DNA of 64,000 bases from Salimicrobium album (GTDB lineage Bacteria; Bacillota; Bacilli; Bacillales; Halobacillaceae), in the NCBI RefSeq assembly GCF_900107115.1, contig NZ_FNOS01000005.1, positions 248,001 through 312,000 of the forward strand, given 5' to 3'. The notes under the pieces are model-generated. The model saw nothing but the letters and a program-made list of their open reading frames with translations. It did not search any database and was not told where the DNA came from. A program made the position numbers and the translations under genes. Position 1 is the first letter of the stretch; each line of letters opens with the position of its first letter. Shown here piece by piece: positions 16,323-24,293 of the stretch.

Positions 16323-17276
16323 ATGAAAAAGTCAGGTATTGCTCTGTTTTTACTCGCAGTAGTCGTTCTCTCGGCCTGCGATAGCGGCGAAGCCGGGAAA
16401 AAAGGGAATGAGGAAAAGGGAGATGTCATTTATACTACTGTGTATCCATTGCAGTTTATGACTGAGAAAATAGCAGGTGAGACGCTTGAGGTCGAGTCTA
16501 TCCTGCCGGCAGGTGCGGATGCACATACGTATGAACCGACGACCAAGGAAATGGTACGTATGGCAGAAGGAGAGGTATTCATCTACACGAAAGATGACTT
16601 CGAGGCATACGCAGAGACGATCGCCGATACACTGGAAGCGGAAGATGTCCGAACGGTTGCTGCGGCAGAAGGCTTGGGAGGGTTGAAGAAGGAGAACGGA
16701 CATGAAGAAAAAGAAGGCGGGGATCATGACGGCCACAGCCATTCCTCGAGCGGAGAGGATCCTCACATATGGCTCGATCCTGTGATTATGACGGAAGTGG
16801 CGGAAGAGATTGAAAAGGAACTGGCGACTATGTATCCGGAAAAAAAGGATGAGTTCAGCGAGAATACAAAAAAGTTGAAGGCAAGACTTCACGAACTTGA
16901 TGAACGTATGGCCGCCACCGTCAAAGAGGCGGACACTCAGGAAGTGATAGTCTCACACGCGGCATACGGGTATTGGGAGGACGCCTACGGCTTAAAACAG
17001 ATTTCCGTAGCCGGTCTCTCCTCTACGAATGAACCTTCTCAAAAAGAACTCGAACACGTGATCGAAACTGCAGAGGAGCATGGACTCAACTACGTATTGT
17101 TCGAAAAGAACGTGTCTATGAAAGCGGCGGATATAGTACAGGAAGAAATAGGGGCAGAAGCCCTTTATCTGCATAATCTGGCTACGAGAACAGAAGAAGA
17201 AGCGGAAAAAGGAAAAGATTACTTCGACATCATGGAAGAAAACAGGGAAGTTCTCGAGCAGGCCTTGAACCGGTAA
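16323..17276 (+). CDS. znuA: zinc-binding ABC lipoprotein
   Basis: A 317-residue cluster-9 (ZnuA/AdcA) metal-binding protein. The lipobox LSAC makes Cys19 the lipid anchor. Metal ligands are seen as DAHTYEPT, a His-rich loop at about 124-145 containing GGDHDGHSHSS, DPHIWLDP and SHAAYGYW. It captures zinc outside the membrane for ZnuBC. The ATG at 16323 is preferred to a GTG at 16314, since GAGAGGTG lies at 16309-16316. It follows zur after a 66-base gap with no terminator, so it is probably the last gene of the znu operon. Confidence 0.9.
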   Translation: MKKSGIALFLLAVVVLSACDSGEAGKKGNEEKGDVIYTTVYPLQFMTEKIAGETLEVESILPAGADAHTYEPTTKEMVRMAEGEVFIYTKDDFEAYAETIADTLEAEDVRTVAAAEGLGGLKKENGHEEKEGGDHDGHSHSSSGEDPHIWLDPVIMTEVAEEIEKELATMYPEKKDEFSENTKKLKARLHELDERMAATVKEADTQEVIVSHAAYGYWEDAYGLKQISVAGLSSTNEPSQKELEHVIETAEEHGLNYVLFEKNVSMKAADIVQEEIGAEALYLHNLATRTEEEAEKGKDYFDIMEENREVLEQALNR

Positions 17277-17277
17277 A

Positions 17278-17309
17278 GAGGACCCGTCTACACTTCAGAC
17301 CGGGTCCTG
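17278..17309. terminator. hairpin between convergent znuA and MFS genes
   Basis: AGGACCCG pairs with CGGGTCCT over a 15-base loop; the hairpin includes the end of the MFS gene. The T-tracts are poor on both strands, so termination efficiency is uncertain. Confidence 0.5.
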
Positions 17310-18464
17310 CGTGACGGATACATCTTTTTTGAAAAAGAACACCAGAAAAATAAAGACGAGCAGACCTACGATCAAAAAGAAGAGAGACAGGTCCGGGAGT
17401 ATGTCAAGAACGATTCCCGACAGAAACGGACCGAGAATACTGCCGATGCTGAACGACATCCCGCATAATATATTTCCGGCAGGGAGGAGTTCCCGGGGCA
17501 GAAGATCAGTCATATAAGAGATGCCCAGGGAAAATAAAGATCCGACACAAAGTCCGGCGAAAGCAAAGCATAGAAACAGTACAGTGGCCGAAGACTCGTA
17601 GAAGGAAGCGATGAGAAAAGCGGCTGTGCCTCCGGCAAGAGCATAGCGTATGACGCGGGGGCGCCCTATGGAATCGCTCCAGCGGCCGAGCGGAATCTGT
17701 GATAAAAGACTTGCTGCAGCGAAGGCCGGGATAATGAAAGAGACGGTCTGCACTTCGTGACCGATACGTAATCCGTAAACCGGGAATATGCCGTGCAGCG
17801 ACGCTTCCAGAAAGCCGTAGCAGAGCGGACCGAGAAAAGCGGGCCAGGCTATTGCGGCGGCTTTGAGGAATCTTCCGAACGAACTGGATCCGTGAGCGGA
17901 GGCGTAATCTTCCTCCGGAAATTCATTTCCCACTTTCAGCATGAACAGCCATACGACCAAACTGAGGAAAGAAGCCAGCAGGAAAGGAAAGTACGTACTG
18001 ACCGAAAGAAGATTGGTCATAAGAGGGCCCAGTGTGAAACCGAGACTGAAGAACAGCCCGTAATAGGCGATACTGCGTCCGCGGCTTCCTTTGTCGGCCG
18101 TAGTCGTAATCCACGTCTGCGTACCGAAGTGCAGAATCTGATCCCCGATACCTATAGCTACACGGAGGGCGAACCAGAACCATAGGGACTGCCAGAAAGG
18201 AAAAAGGAACAGCGACGTAACCACCAGGAGACCTCCGACCATAATAATCGGCTTGAAGCCGAGGGAACGGAGCGGCTTTTCTATAAAAGGGGAAGCAAGG
18301 AGAATACCTATGTAAAGACCTGTAGCATGGATGCCATTCAAAGAGGAGGATACTCCGTTCTGTTCCAGAATGACAGCCAGTAGAGGGAGGAGCATCCCTT
18401 GAGAAAACCCGGAAATAGTAACGAGTCCTATTAAGACCCGGAATCTCTGTTTTACACTGAACAT
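17295..18464 (-). CDS. MFS transporter
   Basis: A 389-residue major facilitator with about twelve transmembrane helices. The loop between helices 2 and 3 is PLRSLGFKP, a conserved GRSIAYYGLFFSLGFTLGP segment marks helix 5, and SQIPLGRWSDSIGRPRVIRYAL is the repeated loop of the second half. This type is usually drug/efflux-like in Bacillaceae (it reminds me of YfkF), but the substrate is unknown. AGGGAGGG precedes the ATG at 18464. It is monocistronic and convergent with znuA. Confidence 0.87.
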   Translation of the reverse strand: MFSVKQRFRVLIGLVTISGFSQGMLLPLLAVILEQNGVSSSLNGIHATGLYIGILLASPFIEKPLRSLGFKPIIMVGGLLVVTSLFLFPFWQSLWFWFALRVAIGIGDQILHFGTQTWITTTADKGSRGRSIAYYGLFFSLGFTLGPLMTNLLSVSTYFPFLLASFLSLVVWLFMLKVGNEFPEEDYASAHGSSSFGRFLKAAAIAWPAFLGPLCYGFLEASLHGIFPVYGLRIGHEVQTVSFIIPAFAAASLLSQIPLGRWSDSIGRPRVIRYALAGGTAAFLIASFYESSATVLFLCFAFAGLCVGSLFSLGISYMTDLLPRELLPAGNILCGMSFSIGSILGPFLSGIVLDILPDLSLFFLIVGLLVFIFLVFFFKKDVSVTQDPV

Positions 18465-18608
18465 GGTACTCCCTCCCTCCGGTAAAGTCTTCCTACAGAA
18501 TAAGCGAACAGAGGGATCGTTTGCAAGAAGATTAATTTTACGTTAGAAATACAGATGAATCGGTTATACTATGAATAAAGACGCATTTTAACAGAGGAGT
18601 GAGAGGGA

Positions 18609-18998
18609 ATGGAATTTTATCTGAAAGATGAAGGCATCCGTACATCATTCGAGTTCGACAATCTTAATATTTCCAGTGATGAGAATTACGGTTTCCGTCC
18701 TTACCAGCTGATGACGGCTTCCATAGCCGGGTGCAGCCTGAGTGTGTACCGGAAAATTCTCGATAAGCAGAGGATCAAATATGAAGACATCAATCTTACA
18801 GCTGATGTGAAAAGAAACCCTGATGAAGCGAACCGGATTGAAAAAGTCCATCTTCATTACGTAGTGAAAGGCTATCATCTGAACCAGGATAAGCTGGCTA
18901 AAAACCTTGAAGTAGCAAGAAAAAACTGCTCGATGGTGCAGTCAGTGAAAGACAGTATCGACATTGAAGAGACTATAGAATGCATTCAATTGAGCTGA
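18609..18998 (+). CDS. OsmC/Ohr family protein
   Basis: A 129-residue OsmC-fold protein. The two family cysteines appear in SIAGCSLSVYRKIL and RKNCSMVQSVKDS; in OsmC/Ohr they reduce organic peroxides, though many Bacillus members are uncharacterised. The N-terminus lacks the Ohr extension and the first motif is shorter than in Ohr. GAGTGAGAGGGA precedes the ATG. A weak promoter TTAGAA-N16-TATACT (18543-18570) is visible. Its transcription terminator has been split by the IS3-family element that begins at 19008. Confidence 0.82.
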   Translation: MEFYLKDEGIRTSFEFDNLNISSDENYGFRPYQLMTASIAGCSLSVYRKILDKQRIKYEDINLTADVKRNPDEANRIEKVHLHYVVKGYHLNQDKLAKNLEVARKNCSMVQSVKDSIDIEETIECIQLS

Positions 18999-19047
18999 CT
19001 GAAGCCCTGAACTGTAACCCTGAAAATGGACAGTTTAATAAAAAGTG

Positions 19048-19890
19048 CTAGGCTGCTATAAGATGACCTCGGTATTGAGCCGGGGTCATTTTTTGTAAGG
19101 ACCACTGGTATCGATGGTTGTTGTAATAATCCATGTATTCGTCGATGGCTTGTTGCACCTCGGAGAAAGAGAAACAGGCCTTGAAGTTGATGCCGTCTTT
19201 CATGTGGCCGAAGAAGGATTCCATCGGGGCATTATCCCAACAGTTGCCTCTTCGAGACATCGACTGGTGTAACCCCAGGTCTTTCACTTTTTTCTGGAAC
19301 GCAGGATGCGTGTAATGCATACCCTGATCTGAGTGAATCAGACAATCGGGATGAGGGAAGAAATCCTCCCGTTCCATTAACTTATCAAGAGTCGTGTAGA
19401 CGATATCCATCTTCAAAGAGGTCGATAGATAGTAAGCCAGAATCTCACGGGTCGCCCCATCTTTGATGGCCGAAAGGTAAGCCTTCTGTCCCTTCGCATA
19501 ATAGAGATACGTGATATCCGTTAAAAGGACGCGTTGTGGTTCCTCGTGATCGAAGTGACGCTCCAGCTTATTGTCACATGTTTGATGTTCCTGGGTCGCT
19601 TGAGCGATTTGTTTATAAGGGTTCGCTCTGCGAATGGTACATACGAGGTTGTATTTCTTCATGATGCGTCGAATACGTTTATGGTTCATCACGACGTGTT
19701 CATCGTTCTCCACCATCATTTTGATGGGGAGAGCTCCGATTCTGCCCTGACGCCGGTCGAACGCTTTCTTGATGATTTCATAATCCGCCTCACCTTTCTG
19801 TTCCCTCTTATGACGGGCATCCTCTGATTTCAACCAGTTGTAGTACCCGGACCGGCTTACCCGGGCAATCTCACAAAAATACCGGATCAT
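19048..19890 (-). CDS. IS3-family transposase OrfB (rve/DDE integrase)
   Basis: From the first ATG the frame gives 280 residues; the frame is open further upstream and is meant to be entered by -1 frameshifting from orfA at AAAAAAG (19990-19996), adding about 33 residues (including EKFQLIERVLRTHGFP) before this ATG and giving a fusion of roughly 440 residues. An HTH_21 region (HKRIRRIMKKYNL) precedes the catalytic core: Asp in LLTDITYLYY, Asp in IHSDQGMHYTH and Glu in NAPMESFFGHMK form the DDE triad. The C-terminus is YNNHRYQWSLQKMTPAQYR, typical of the family. No stop or deletion breaks it. Confidence 0.92.
   Translation of the reverse strand: MIRYFCEIARVSRSGYYNWLKSEDARHKREQKGEADYEIIKKAFDRRQGRIGALPIKMMVENDEHVVMNHKRIRRIMKKYNLVCTIRRANPYKQIAQATQEHQTCDNKLERHFDHEEPQRVLLTDITYLYYAKGQKAYLSAIKDGATREILAYYLSTSLKMDIVYTTLDKLMEREDFFPHPDCLIHSDQGMHYTHPAFQKKVKDLGLHQSMSRRGNCWDNAPMESFFGHMKDGINFKACFSFSEVQQAIDEYMDYYNNHRYQWSLQKMTPAQYRGHLIAA
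19063..19095 (+). terminator. inward-facing terminator at the left IS end
   Basis: ATGACCTCGG (19063-19072) pairs with CCGGGGTCAT (19080-19089) over a seven-base loop and is followed by TTTTTTG on the plus strand. It lies antisense to the last codons of orfB and would stop transcripts entering from the OsmC gene. Confidence 0.65.
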
Positions 19891-19949
19891 ATGGGGGAAA
19901 CCATGAGTCCGGAGGACTCGTTCAATGAGTTGAAATTTCTCTGAGGTGG

Positions 19950-20372
19950 TTATCTCTTCTTCTTCGCCTGCCTTTCGAGTTCGTCGAGCTTTTTTACAAA
20001 ATCCAACTCTGCCTCCAAATACGCAATACGCGCTTCTGCCTTCTTCAATTGATCTTCGGAAGAAAGATGTTTCGAGGAAGGTCTCCCTGTGGAACCTTTG
20101 CCCCGTAACCCATCTTCTCCGTGTTCATGGAATATCTTGCGCCACCGTTTCAAACACTCTTTAGGCTTCTTGGCGCCAATCATCGCCACATCGAAACCGT
20201 GGTTTACAAAGATATGAGACGGGCTCTTTCCTTCTTGGTTTTCTTTCACAGCCTTCACTTTGAAGGCTGGGGCATAGGTGATGGAACGATCAGTCACCTT
20301 GAGGACGTTCGGATTGGACGCTAACTCTTTTCTTTGTGCTTCGGTAAACATTATCTTCGTCATGTTTTTCAA
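19950..20372 (-). CDS. IS3-family transposase OrfA (helix-turn-helix)
   Basis: A 140-residue DNA-binding protein. FTEAQRKELASNPNVLKV and FKVKAVKENQEGKSPSHIF form the first helix-turn-helix region, LKRWRKIFHEHGEDGLRGKG the linker, and the C-terminal EAELDFVKKLDELERQAKK a leucine-zipper-like helix. Within that helix the codons GTA AAA AAG hold the A_AAA_AAG slippery heptamer in the correct register for -1 frameshifting into orfB. It binds the IS ends; OrfA alone usually represses or modulates transposition. Confidence 0.9.
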   Translation of the reverse strand: MKNMTKIMFTEAQRKELASNPNVLKVTDRSITYAPAFKVKAVKENQEGKSPSHIFVNHGFDVAMIGAKKPKECLKRWRKIFHEHGEDGLRGKGSTGRPSSKHLSSEDQLKKAEARIAYLEAELDFVKKLDELERQAKKKR

Positions 20373-20432
20373 CCCCGCTCTTTGTCGTTAATTTGATTAT
20401 AAAGGAACTTCGAGGTTAGGAAACATAAAAAA

Positions 20433-20474
20433 CCCCGAATAAGGGGCACTTTTTTTCGTGTCCATTATTCGGGG
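20433..20474 (-). terminator. inward-facing terminator at the right IS end
   Basis: CCCCGAATAA (20433-20442) and TTATTCGGGG (20465-20474) are a perfect 10-bp inverted repeat. Read on the minus strand it is followed by TTTTTT, so it would stop outside transcripts before orfA. A smaller CCCC-GAATAA-GGGG hairpin nests at its left arm. Confidence 0.65.
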
Positions 20475-20583
20475 TATAGTTCACCCTCTGCCTGGAGGGC
20501 TTTTTTTCCGGAAAAAATATCGACAGTGCGGTTGAACTGTACTATCATGAACTGGAACCGATTTAGAAGAAAAGGAGCTTTTT

Positions 20584-20733
20584 ATGGAGGATCAGGAAAA
20601 ACTGAGTAATTTGAAACTGAAGTTGGCTCAATTCGCCGAACGGATCGATGAACTGGATCCGGAAGAAACGGACGTCAAAGATATTGATGAACTGATACGA
20701 ATGCTTGATGAACTCGAAGATAGAATGAAATGA
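20584..20733 (+). CDS. SE1561-type small protein
   Basis: A 49-residue acidic, helical protein: after MEDQEKLSNLKLKLAQF comes DELDPEETDVKDIDELIRML. The DPEETDVxDID core is what I recall from the SE1561 family of small Firmicutes proteins; the function is unknown. AAAAGGAGC lies seven bases before the ATG. The gene begins about 80 bases after the IS and sits just before the Na+/H+ antiporter gene. Confidence 0.72.
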   Translation: MEDQEKLSNLKLKLAQFAERIDELDPEETDVKDIDELIRMLDELEDRMK

Positions 20734-20828
20734 CTTTTTCAACCTTTTCAGACATTATGGGAAAGGGTTGATTTTTTTATATTTATTCTTTATCATGGTA
20801 AATCGTTAATGAGATGAAAGGGGTGGGG

Positions 20829-22136
20829 ATGATGGCATCGGCTGTTATTGTATCCGTGCTGGTTCTGACTATTCTCAGTCTGGCCAGGGTCAATGTTATA
20901 GTAGCAATTATAGCTGCAGGTCTTACAGCGGGAGTGATGAACGGAGAATCGCTGACGGAGGCTCTGGATTTGTTCATCGCCGGCATGGGAGACCAGGCTG
21001 AGGTGGCACTTAGTTATATACTGTTGGGAGCTTTTGCGGCCGCCATCAGTTTTTCGGGTATTACGACGCTTCTCGTGCAGACGCTCCTGCACCTGCTGAA
21101 AGATAAAAAAGTATGGCTCGTATTCATCATAGCAGCAGTGGCGAGTCTCTCACAGAACGTCGTCCCTGTACACATCGCTTTTATTCCGATTCTTATTCCA
21201 CCGCTTTTACACATGTTCGACCAGATGAAATTGGACAGAAGAGCTGTAGCGGCAGCACTGACATTCGGTTTGAAAGCACCTTATGTCACTATTCCGCTCG
21301 GTTTCGGTCTTATTTTCCACCAGACAATCCAGGATGCGATGCAGTCGAATGGAGTGGAAACATCTATCAGTACGATCGCCAAATCGATGATAATACCTGG
21401 TCTCGGGATGGTGACCGGTCTTCTCGTCGCTGTACTTATCACTTACAGGAGACCAAGGGAGCCGCGCGCTTCGGATGGAAGCGGTCTTTCCGAAATACCG
21501 AAAGATGAGCAGGTGACATTTCGAAAACAGCACGTTTACACCATTATAGCGATCGTAGTGACGCTCTTTATACAGGCAGTGTGGGGGAACCTTATATTTG
21601 CAGCTCTTGCCGGACTGATCGTTATGTTCATCTTCAGAGTCGTTCCTTTTCAGTATGGTGATCGTACGATGGGAGAGGGCATAACCATGATGGGTTTTAT
21701 CGCTTTTGTCATGCTGACGGCTGCCGGGTTCGCTAACGTCCTTACAGAAACAGCTTCTGTCCAGGACCTCGTGGAATCGAGTTCAGGCATGATCGGTGAT
21801 AATAAAGCAGTAATTTCACTCGTGCTTCTTCTCGTAGGCCTTGTCGTTACCATCGGTATAGGTTCGTCTTTCGCTACCGTCCCTATTCTTGCTGCGTTAT
21901 TCGTTCCGATTTGCCTGGAAGTCGGTTACTCTCCTATGGCGATCGCTGTTCTGATCGGTACGGCAGGGGCTCTCGGTGATGCCGGGTCCCCCGCTTCCGA
22001 CAGTACGCTCGGACCTACGTCGGGTCTTAATGCGGACGGTCGTCACAATCATATCTGGGATACATGCGTACCGACTTTCCTGCATTATAATATACCTCTG
22101 ATCATTTTCGGATGGGCGGCGAGCCTTCTATTCTGA
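20829..22136 (+). CDS. yuiF: YuiF-like Na+/H+ antiporter family protein
   Basis: A 435-residue membrane protein with about eleven helices. The pattern SLARVNVIVAIIAAGLTAG, SQNVVPVHIAFIPILIPPLL, FGLKAPYVTIPLGFGLIFHQ and GDAGSPASDSTLGPTSGLN matches the Na+/H+ antiporter (YuiF) family of the ion-transporter superfamily. It probably exports Na+ or exchanges a metabolite with Na+, useful in a saline or alkaline habitat. ATGs at 20829 and 20832 follow AAAGGGGTGG; the upstream in-frame ATG at 20814 lacks a ribosome site. A terminator follows. Confidence 0.85.
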   Translation: MMASAVIVSVLVLTILSLARVNVIVAIIAAGLTAGVMNGESLTEALDLFIAGMGDQAEVALSYILLGAFAAAISFSGITTLLVQTLLHLLKDKKVWLVFIIAAVASLSQNVVPVHIAFIPILIPPLLHMFDQMKLDRRAVAAALTFGLKAPYVTIPLGFGLIFHQTIQDAMQSNGVETSISTIAKSMIIPGLGMVTGLLVAVLITYRRPREPRASDGSGLSEIPKDEQVTFRKQHVYTIIAIVVTLFIQAVWGNLIFAALAGLIVMFIFRVVPFQYGDRTMGEGITMMGFIAFVMLTAAGFANVLTETASVQDLVESSSGMIGDNKAVISLVLLLVGLVVTIGIGSSFATVPILAALFVPICLEVGYSPMAIAVLIGTAGALGDAGSPASDSTLGPTSGLNADGRHNHIWDTCVPTFLHYNIPLIIFGWAASLLF

Positions 22137-22149
22137 TGGCACTTTATTG

Positions 22150-22190
22150 AAAGTCTTACTTTTTCTCTTCGGGAAGAAGTAAGGCTTTTA
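22150..22190 (+). terminator. intrinsic terminator of the antiporter gene
   Basis: AAAGTCTTACTT pairs with AAGTAAGGCTTT (one G-U pair) across a loop containing TTCGGG, followed by TTTAATTTT. Confidence 0.8.
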
Positions 22191-22266
22191 ATTTTCAACG
22201 GTTCCTGAAGAGCCTAAGGTTTCGTCTATACTGAAGTAAGGTAGAGAAAAAGCGGGAGGAATGATT

Positions 22267-23136
22267 ATGTGGACAGAAAATATCGAATTGCCGTTCCGTT
22301 ATGATTTTTCGTTTGTACTGGATCGTATGGGAGAAGACCCGCTCATCCGGCTGGACAAGCAGGAACAGTGGGTGGATGTTCCGCTGGTACTTCATGGCAA
22401 TGAAAGAGAAGTCGCACGTGTGCAGTCTACAGGTACAAGAGATGCGCCGGAGTTCCGGGTTACGGGGGAGCGGGATAGAGATACTGTAGTAAATAGACTC
22501 TACGAAATTTTTCAATGGGACGTTGATCTTGAGAAAGTGGACGCTCACTTCCTCGGGACTTCGTTAGCCGACCTTCAGAAAAAGTTTCCGGCCACACCGG
22601 TAGTCCGAAGTTTTCATATGTATGATGCACTCATGAGAGTGATTATCCATCAGCAGCTTAATAAAACGTTCGCATATCGGTTGAGTACCAGATTTGTAGA
22701 AAATTTCGGGGAAAAGGAAAAGGGCGTCTGGTTTTATCCGTCTCCGGAGAAAGTGGCTTCACTCGCATATGATGACCTCCGGGAACTGCAGTTCAGTCAG
22801 AGAAAGGCGGAATATGTAATCGATACTTCCGGTAAAATCGCCCGCGAGGAGCTGGAGTTGAACGATTTTGAACAGATTGGTGCGGAAGATACGATAACGC
22901 AGCTGACCAAAGTGCGGGGAATAGGGAAGTGGACGGCCCAGAACTGGCAGATGAGAGCACTCGGCCGTGCAGACCTCTTTCCGGAAGCGGATGTAGGGAT
23001 CCAGAACGCCTGGAAGTTGTATTTCGGAAAAGAATCGAAACCTTCGCAGGAAGAAATGCTTCGGGTCAGCCGGGAGTGGGCACCCTACAGAAGTTATGCT
23101 TCACTCCTGTTGTGGAGAAGTCTTATGGAACAGTAA
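22267..23136 (+). CDS. yfjP: YfjP-like 3-methyladenine DNA glycosylase (AlkA type)
   Basis: A 289-residue HhH-GPD glycosylase. The N-terminal alpha-beta domain is followed by IIHQQLNKTFAYRLSTRFV, the helix-hairpin-helix LTKVRGIGKWTAQNWQM and the catalytic aspartate in LFPEADVGIQNAW. Close similarity to B. subtilis YfjP is visible throughout (PSYRSYASLLLWRS-like ending). It excises alkylated purines in base-excision repair. No iron-sulfur cysteines are present, as expected for AlkA. ATG 22267 is preferred because GGGAGGA ends at 22260, directly against the alternative ATG at 22261. Confidence 0.85.
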   Translation: MWTENIELPFRYDFSFVLDRMGEDPLIRLDKQEQWVDVPLVLHGNEREVARVQSTGTRDAPEFRVTGERDRDTVVNRLYEIFQWDVDLEKVDAHFLGTSLADLQKKFPATPVVRSFHMYDALMRVIIHQQLNKTFAYRLSTRFVENFGEKEKGVWFYPSPEKVASLAYDDLRELQFSQRKAEYVIDTSGKIAREELELNDFEQIGAEDTITQLTKVRGIGKWTAQNWQMRALGRADLFPEADVGIQNAWKLYFGKESKPSQEEMLRVSREWAPYRSYASLLLWRSLMEQ

Positions 23137-23290
23137 TAAAATGCATTGAAAGTGGAGATAATTCAGAAGTTTCAGGGTGTATCCGCTTACTTGGGAAAGT
23201 TTTCCGAAGCCTGTTTACAAAGGGTGTAAGACTCGTTATAATCCGTCTTTGTGAGAAGAAATTACGGATAAAACGAGGGGGTTGTGTTCC

Positions 23291-24142
23291 ATGTGGAAAC
23301 AAATGAAAAGTTTTTTGCTGATGAATCTTGGTGCTCTTTTTGTAGCAGTGAACGTAACTTACTTTCTGTCTCCTAACGATTTGGCTACCGGAGGCGTCAG
23401 TGGTCTTTCCATCGTAATGAGTAATGTTTTCCCTGGACTGTCTCTCGGGCTGATTATGGTTATACTCAACATTCTTTTATTTATCGTCGGATTCATTTTT
23501 CTCGGTTTTCGTTTCGGCGCGAAGACGATATATGCGGGTTTCGCTTTATCCTTCATGGTGTGGGGGCTTGAGACGTATTTTCCTATTCAGGAAGCGCTCA
23601 GCGAGGACATTTTGATTCAGCTGATTATCGGTCAGATCATCGCAGCTTCCGGAATGGCTATCGTCTTCCATCAGGGTGCTTCCACCGGAGGTACCGATAT
23701 TATCGCTATGATTCTCAATAAATATTTCTCCATTGAAGTCGGGAAAGGGGTTCTCGTCTCCGATATTGCTATCGCGATATCTTCCGTACTCGTATTCGGC
23801 CCGGCTATCGGCATGTATGCATTTTTCGGAGTCATTTTGAACGGTCTCGTTATAGATTACGCTCTCGAACAGTTCGAAGACAACAAGGAAGTCGTCATCA
23901 TCAGCCAGGAAAGTGACGAAGTCCGTCAGTATATTGTAGAAAAACTGGGTCGCGGAGCTACTATCCATCAGGCTAAGGGTGCTTTCAACAAAGAGGACAG
24001 AGAAGTGATCACTACGGTGCTGACCAGAAAAGAATACACTCTCCTGAAAAAATCCATGACTCTCATTGATGAGCATGCGTTTATCACTGTACACAAAATG
24101 AATGAAATACTGGGAGAAAACTTCAAACGTTTAGCTTCCTGA
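23291..24142 (+). CDS. YitT family membrane protein (DUF161/DUF2179)
   Basis: A 283-residue protein with five or six transmembrane helices in the first 200 residues (NVTYFLSPNDLATGGVSGLS, FHQGASTGGTDIIAMILNKY) and a soluble C-terminal DUF2179 domain (ISQESDEVRQYIVEKLGRGA, REVITTVLTRKEYTLLKK). The family is widespread in Firmicutes; transport activity is suspected but unproven. GAGGGGG at 23275-23281 supports ATG 23291 over a TTG at 23282. It is monocistronic, ending in a long terminator. Confidence 0.87.
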   Translation: MWKQMKSFLLMNLGALFVAVNVTYFLSPNDLATGGVSGLSIVMSNVFPGLSLGLIMVILNILLFIVGFIFLGFRFGAKTIYAGFALSFMVWGLETYFPIQEALSEDILIQLIIGQIIAASGMAIVFHQGASTGGTDIIAMILNKYFSIEVGKGVLVSDIAIAISSVLVFGPAIGMYAFFGVILNGLVIDYALEQFEDNKEVVIISQESDEVRQYIVEKLGRGATIHQAKGAFNKEDREVITTVLTRKEYTLLKKSMTLIDEHAFITVHKMNEILGENFKRLAS

Positions 24143-24150
24143 TAAATACT

Positions 24151-24208
24151 CCTGCTTTGGACAAAGAACCCTTTTGCGTAAAGTTCTTTATTCGAAGCAG
24201 GTTTTTTC
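24151..24208 (+). terminator. intrinsic terminator of the YitT gene
   Basis: CCTGCTTTG (24151-24159) pairs with CGAAGCAGG (24193-24201); inside, AAAGAAC pairs with GTTCTTT. A T6 run follows. Confidence 0.82.
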
Positions 24209-24231
24209 TGGCATAATAATTGTTTGAATCA

Positions 24232-24260
24232 TTCCAAAAAATCAGAATCTTAGGTATAAT
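24232..24260 (+). promoter_or_regulatory. possible SigA promoter of the acyl-CoA ligase gene
   Basis: A perfect TATAAT (24255-24260) lies 17 bases after TTCCAA, a weak -35. The start codon follows 33 bases later. Confidence 0.45.
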
Positions 24261-24293
24261 GAAAGAGATACATTTTATTTGGGGGGATTTTTA

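Larger units (their letters stand above)
19008..20483 (-). mobile_element. IS3-family (IS150-group-like) insertion sequence, complete
   Basis: The 1476-bp element starts TGAACTGTAACCCTG and ends with the imperfect inverse (GGGGTATAGTTCA); about 20 of the outer 30 bases pair, and the ends have the 5'-TG...CA-3' of the family. CCC at 19005-19007 and 20484-20486 is a 3-bp target duplication. It carries orfA and orfB on the minus strand joined by an A6G slippery site (19990-19996). Both ORFs are intact, the DDE residues are present and the ends match, so the copy looks active and recent. Confidence 0.93.
19002..20507 (+). terminator. terminator of the OsmC gene, interrupted by an IS element
   Basis: The left flank ends AAGCCC (19002-19007) and the right flank resumes with CCC (20484-20486) and TCTGCCTGGAGGGCTT then Ts. 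Removing 19008-20486 rebuilds AAGCCCTC-TGCCTG-GAGGGCTT followed by a T-run: a perfect 8-bp stem. The IS therefore landed inside the stem and duplicated CCC. Confidence 0.85.
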
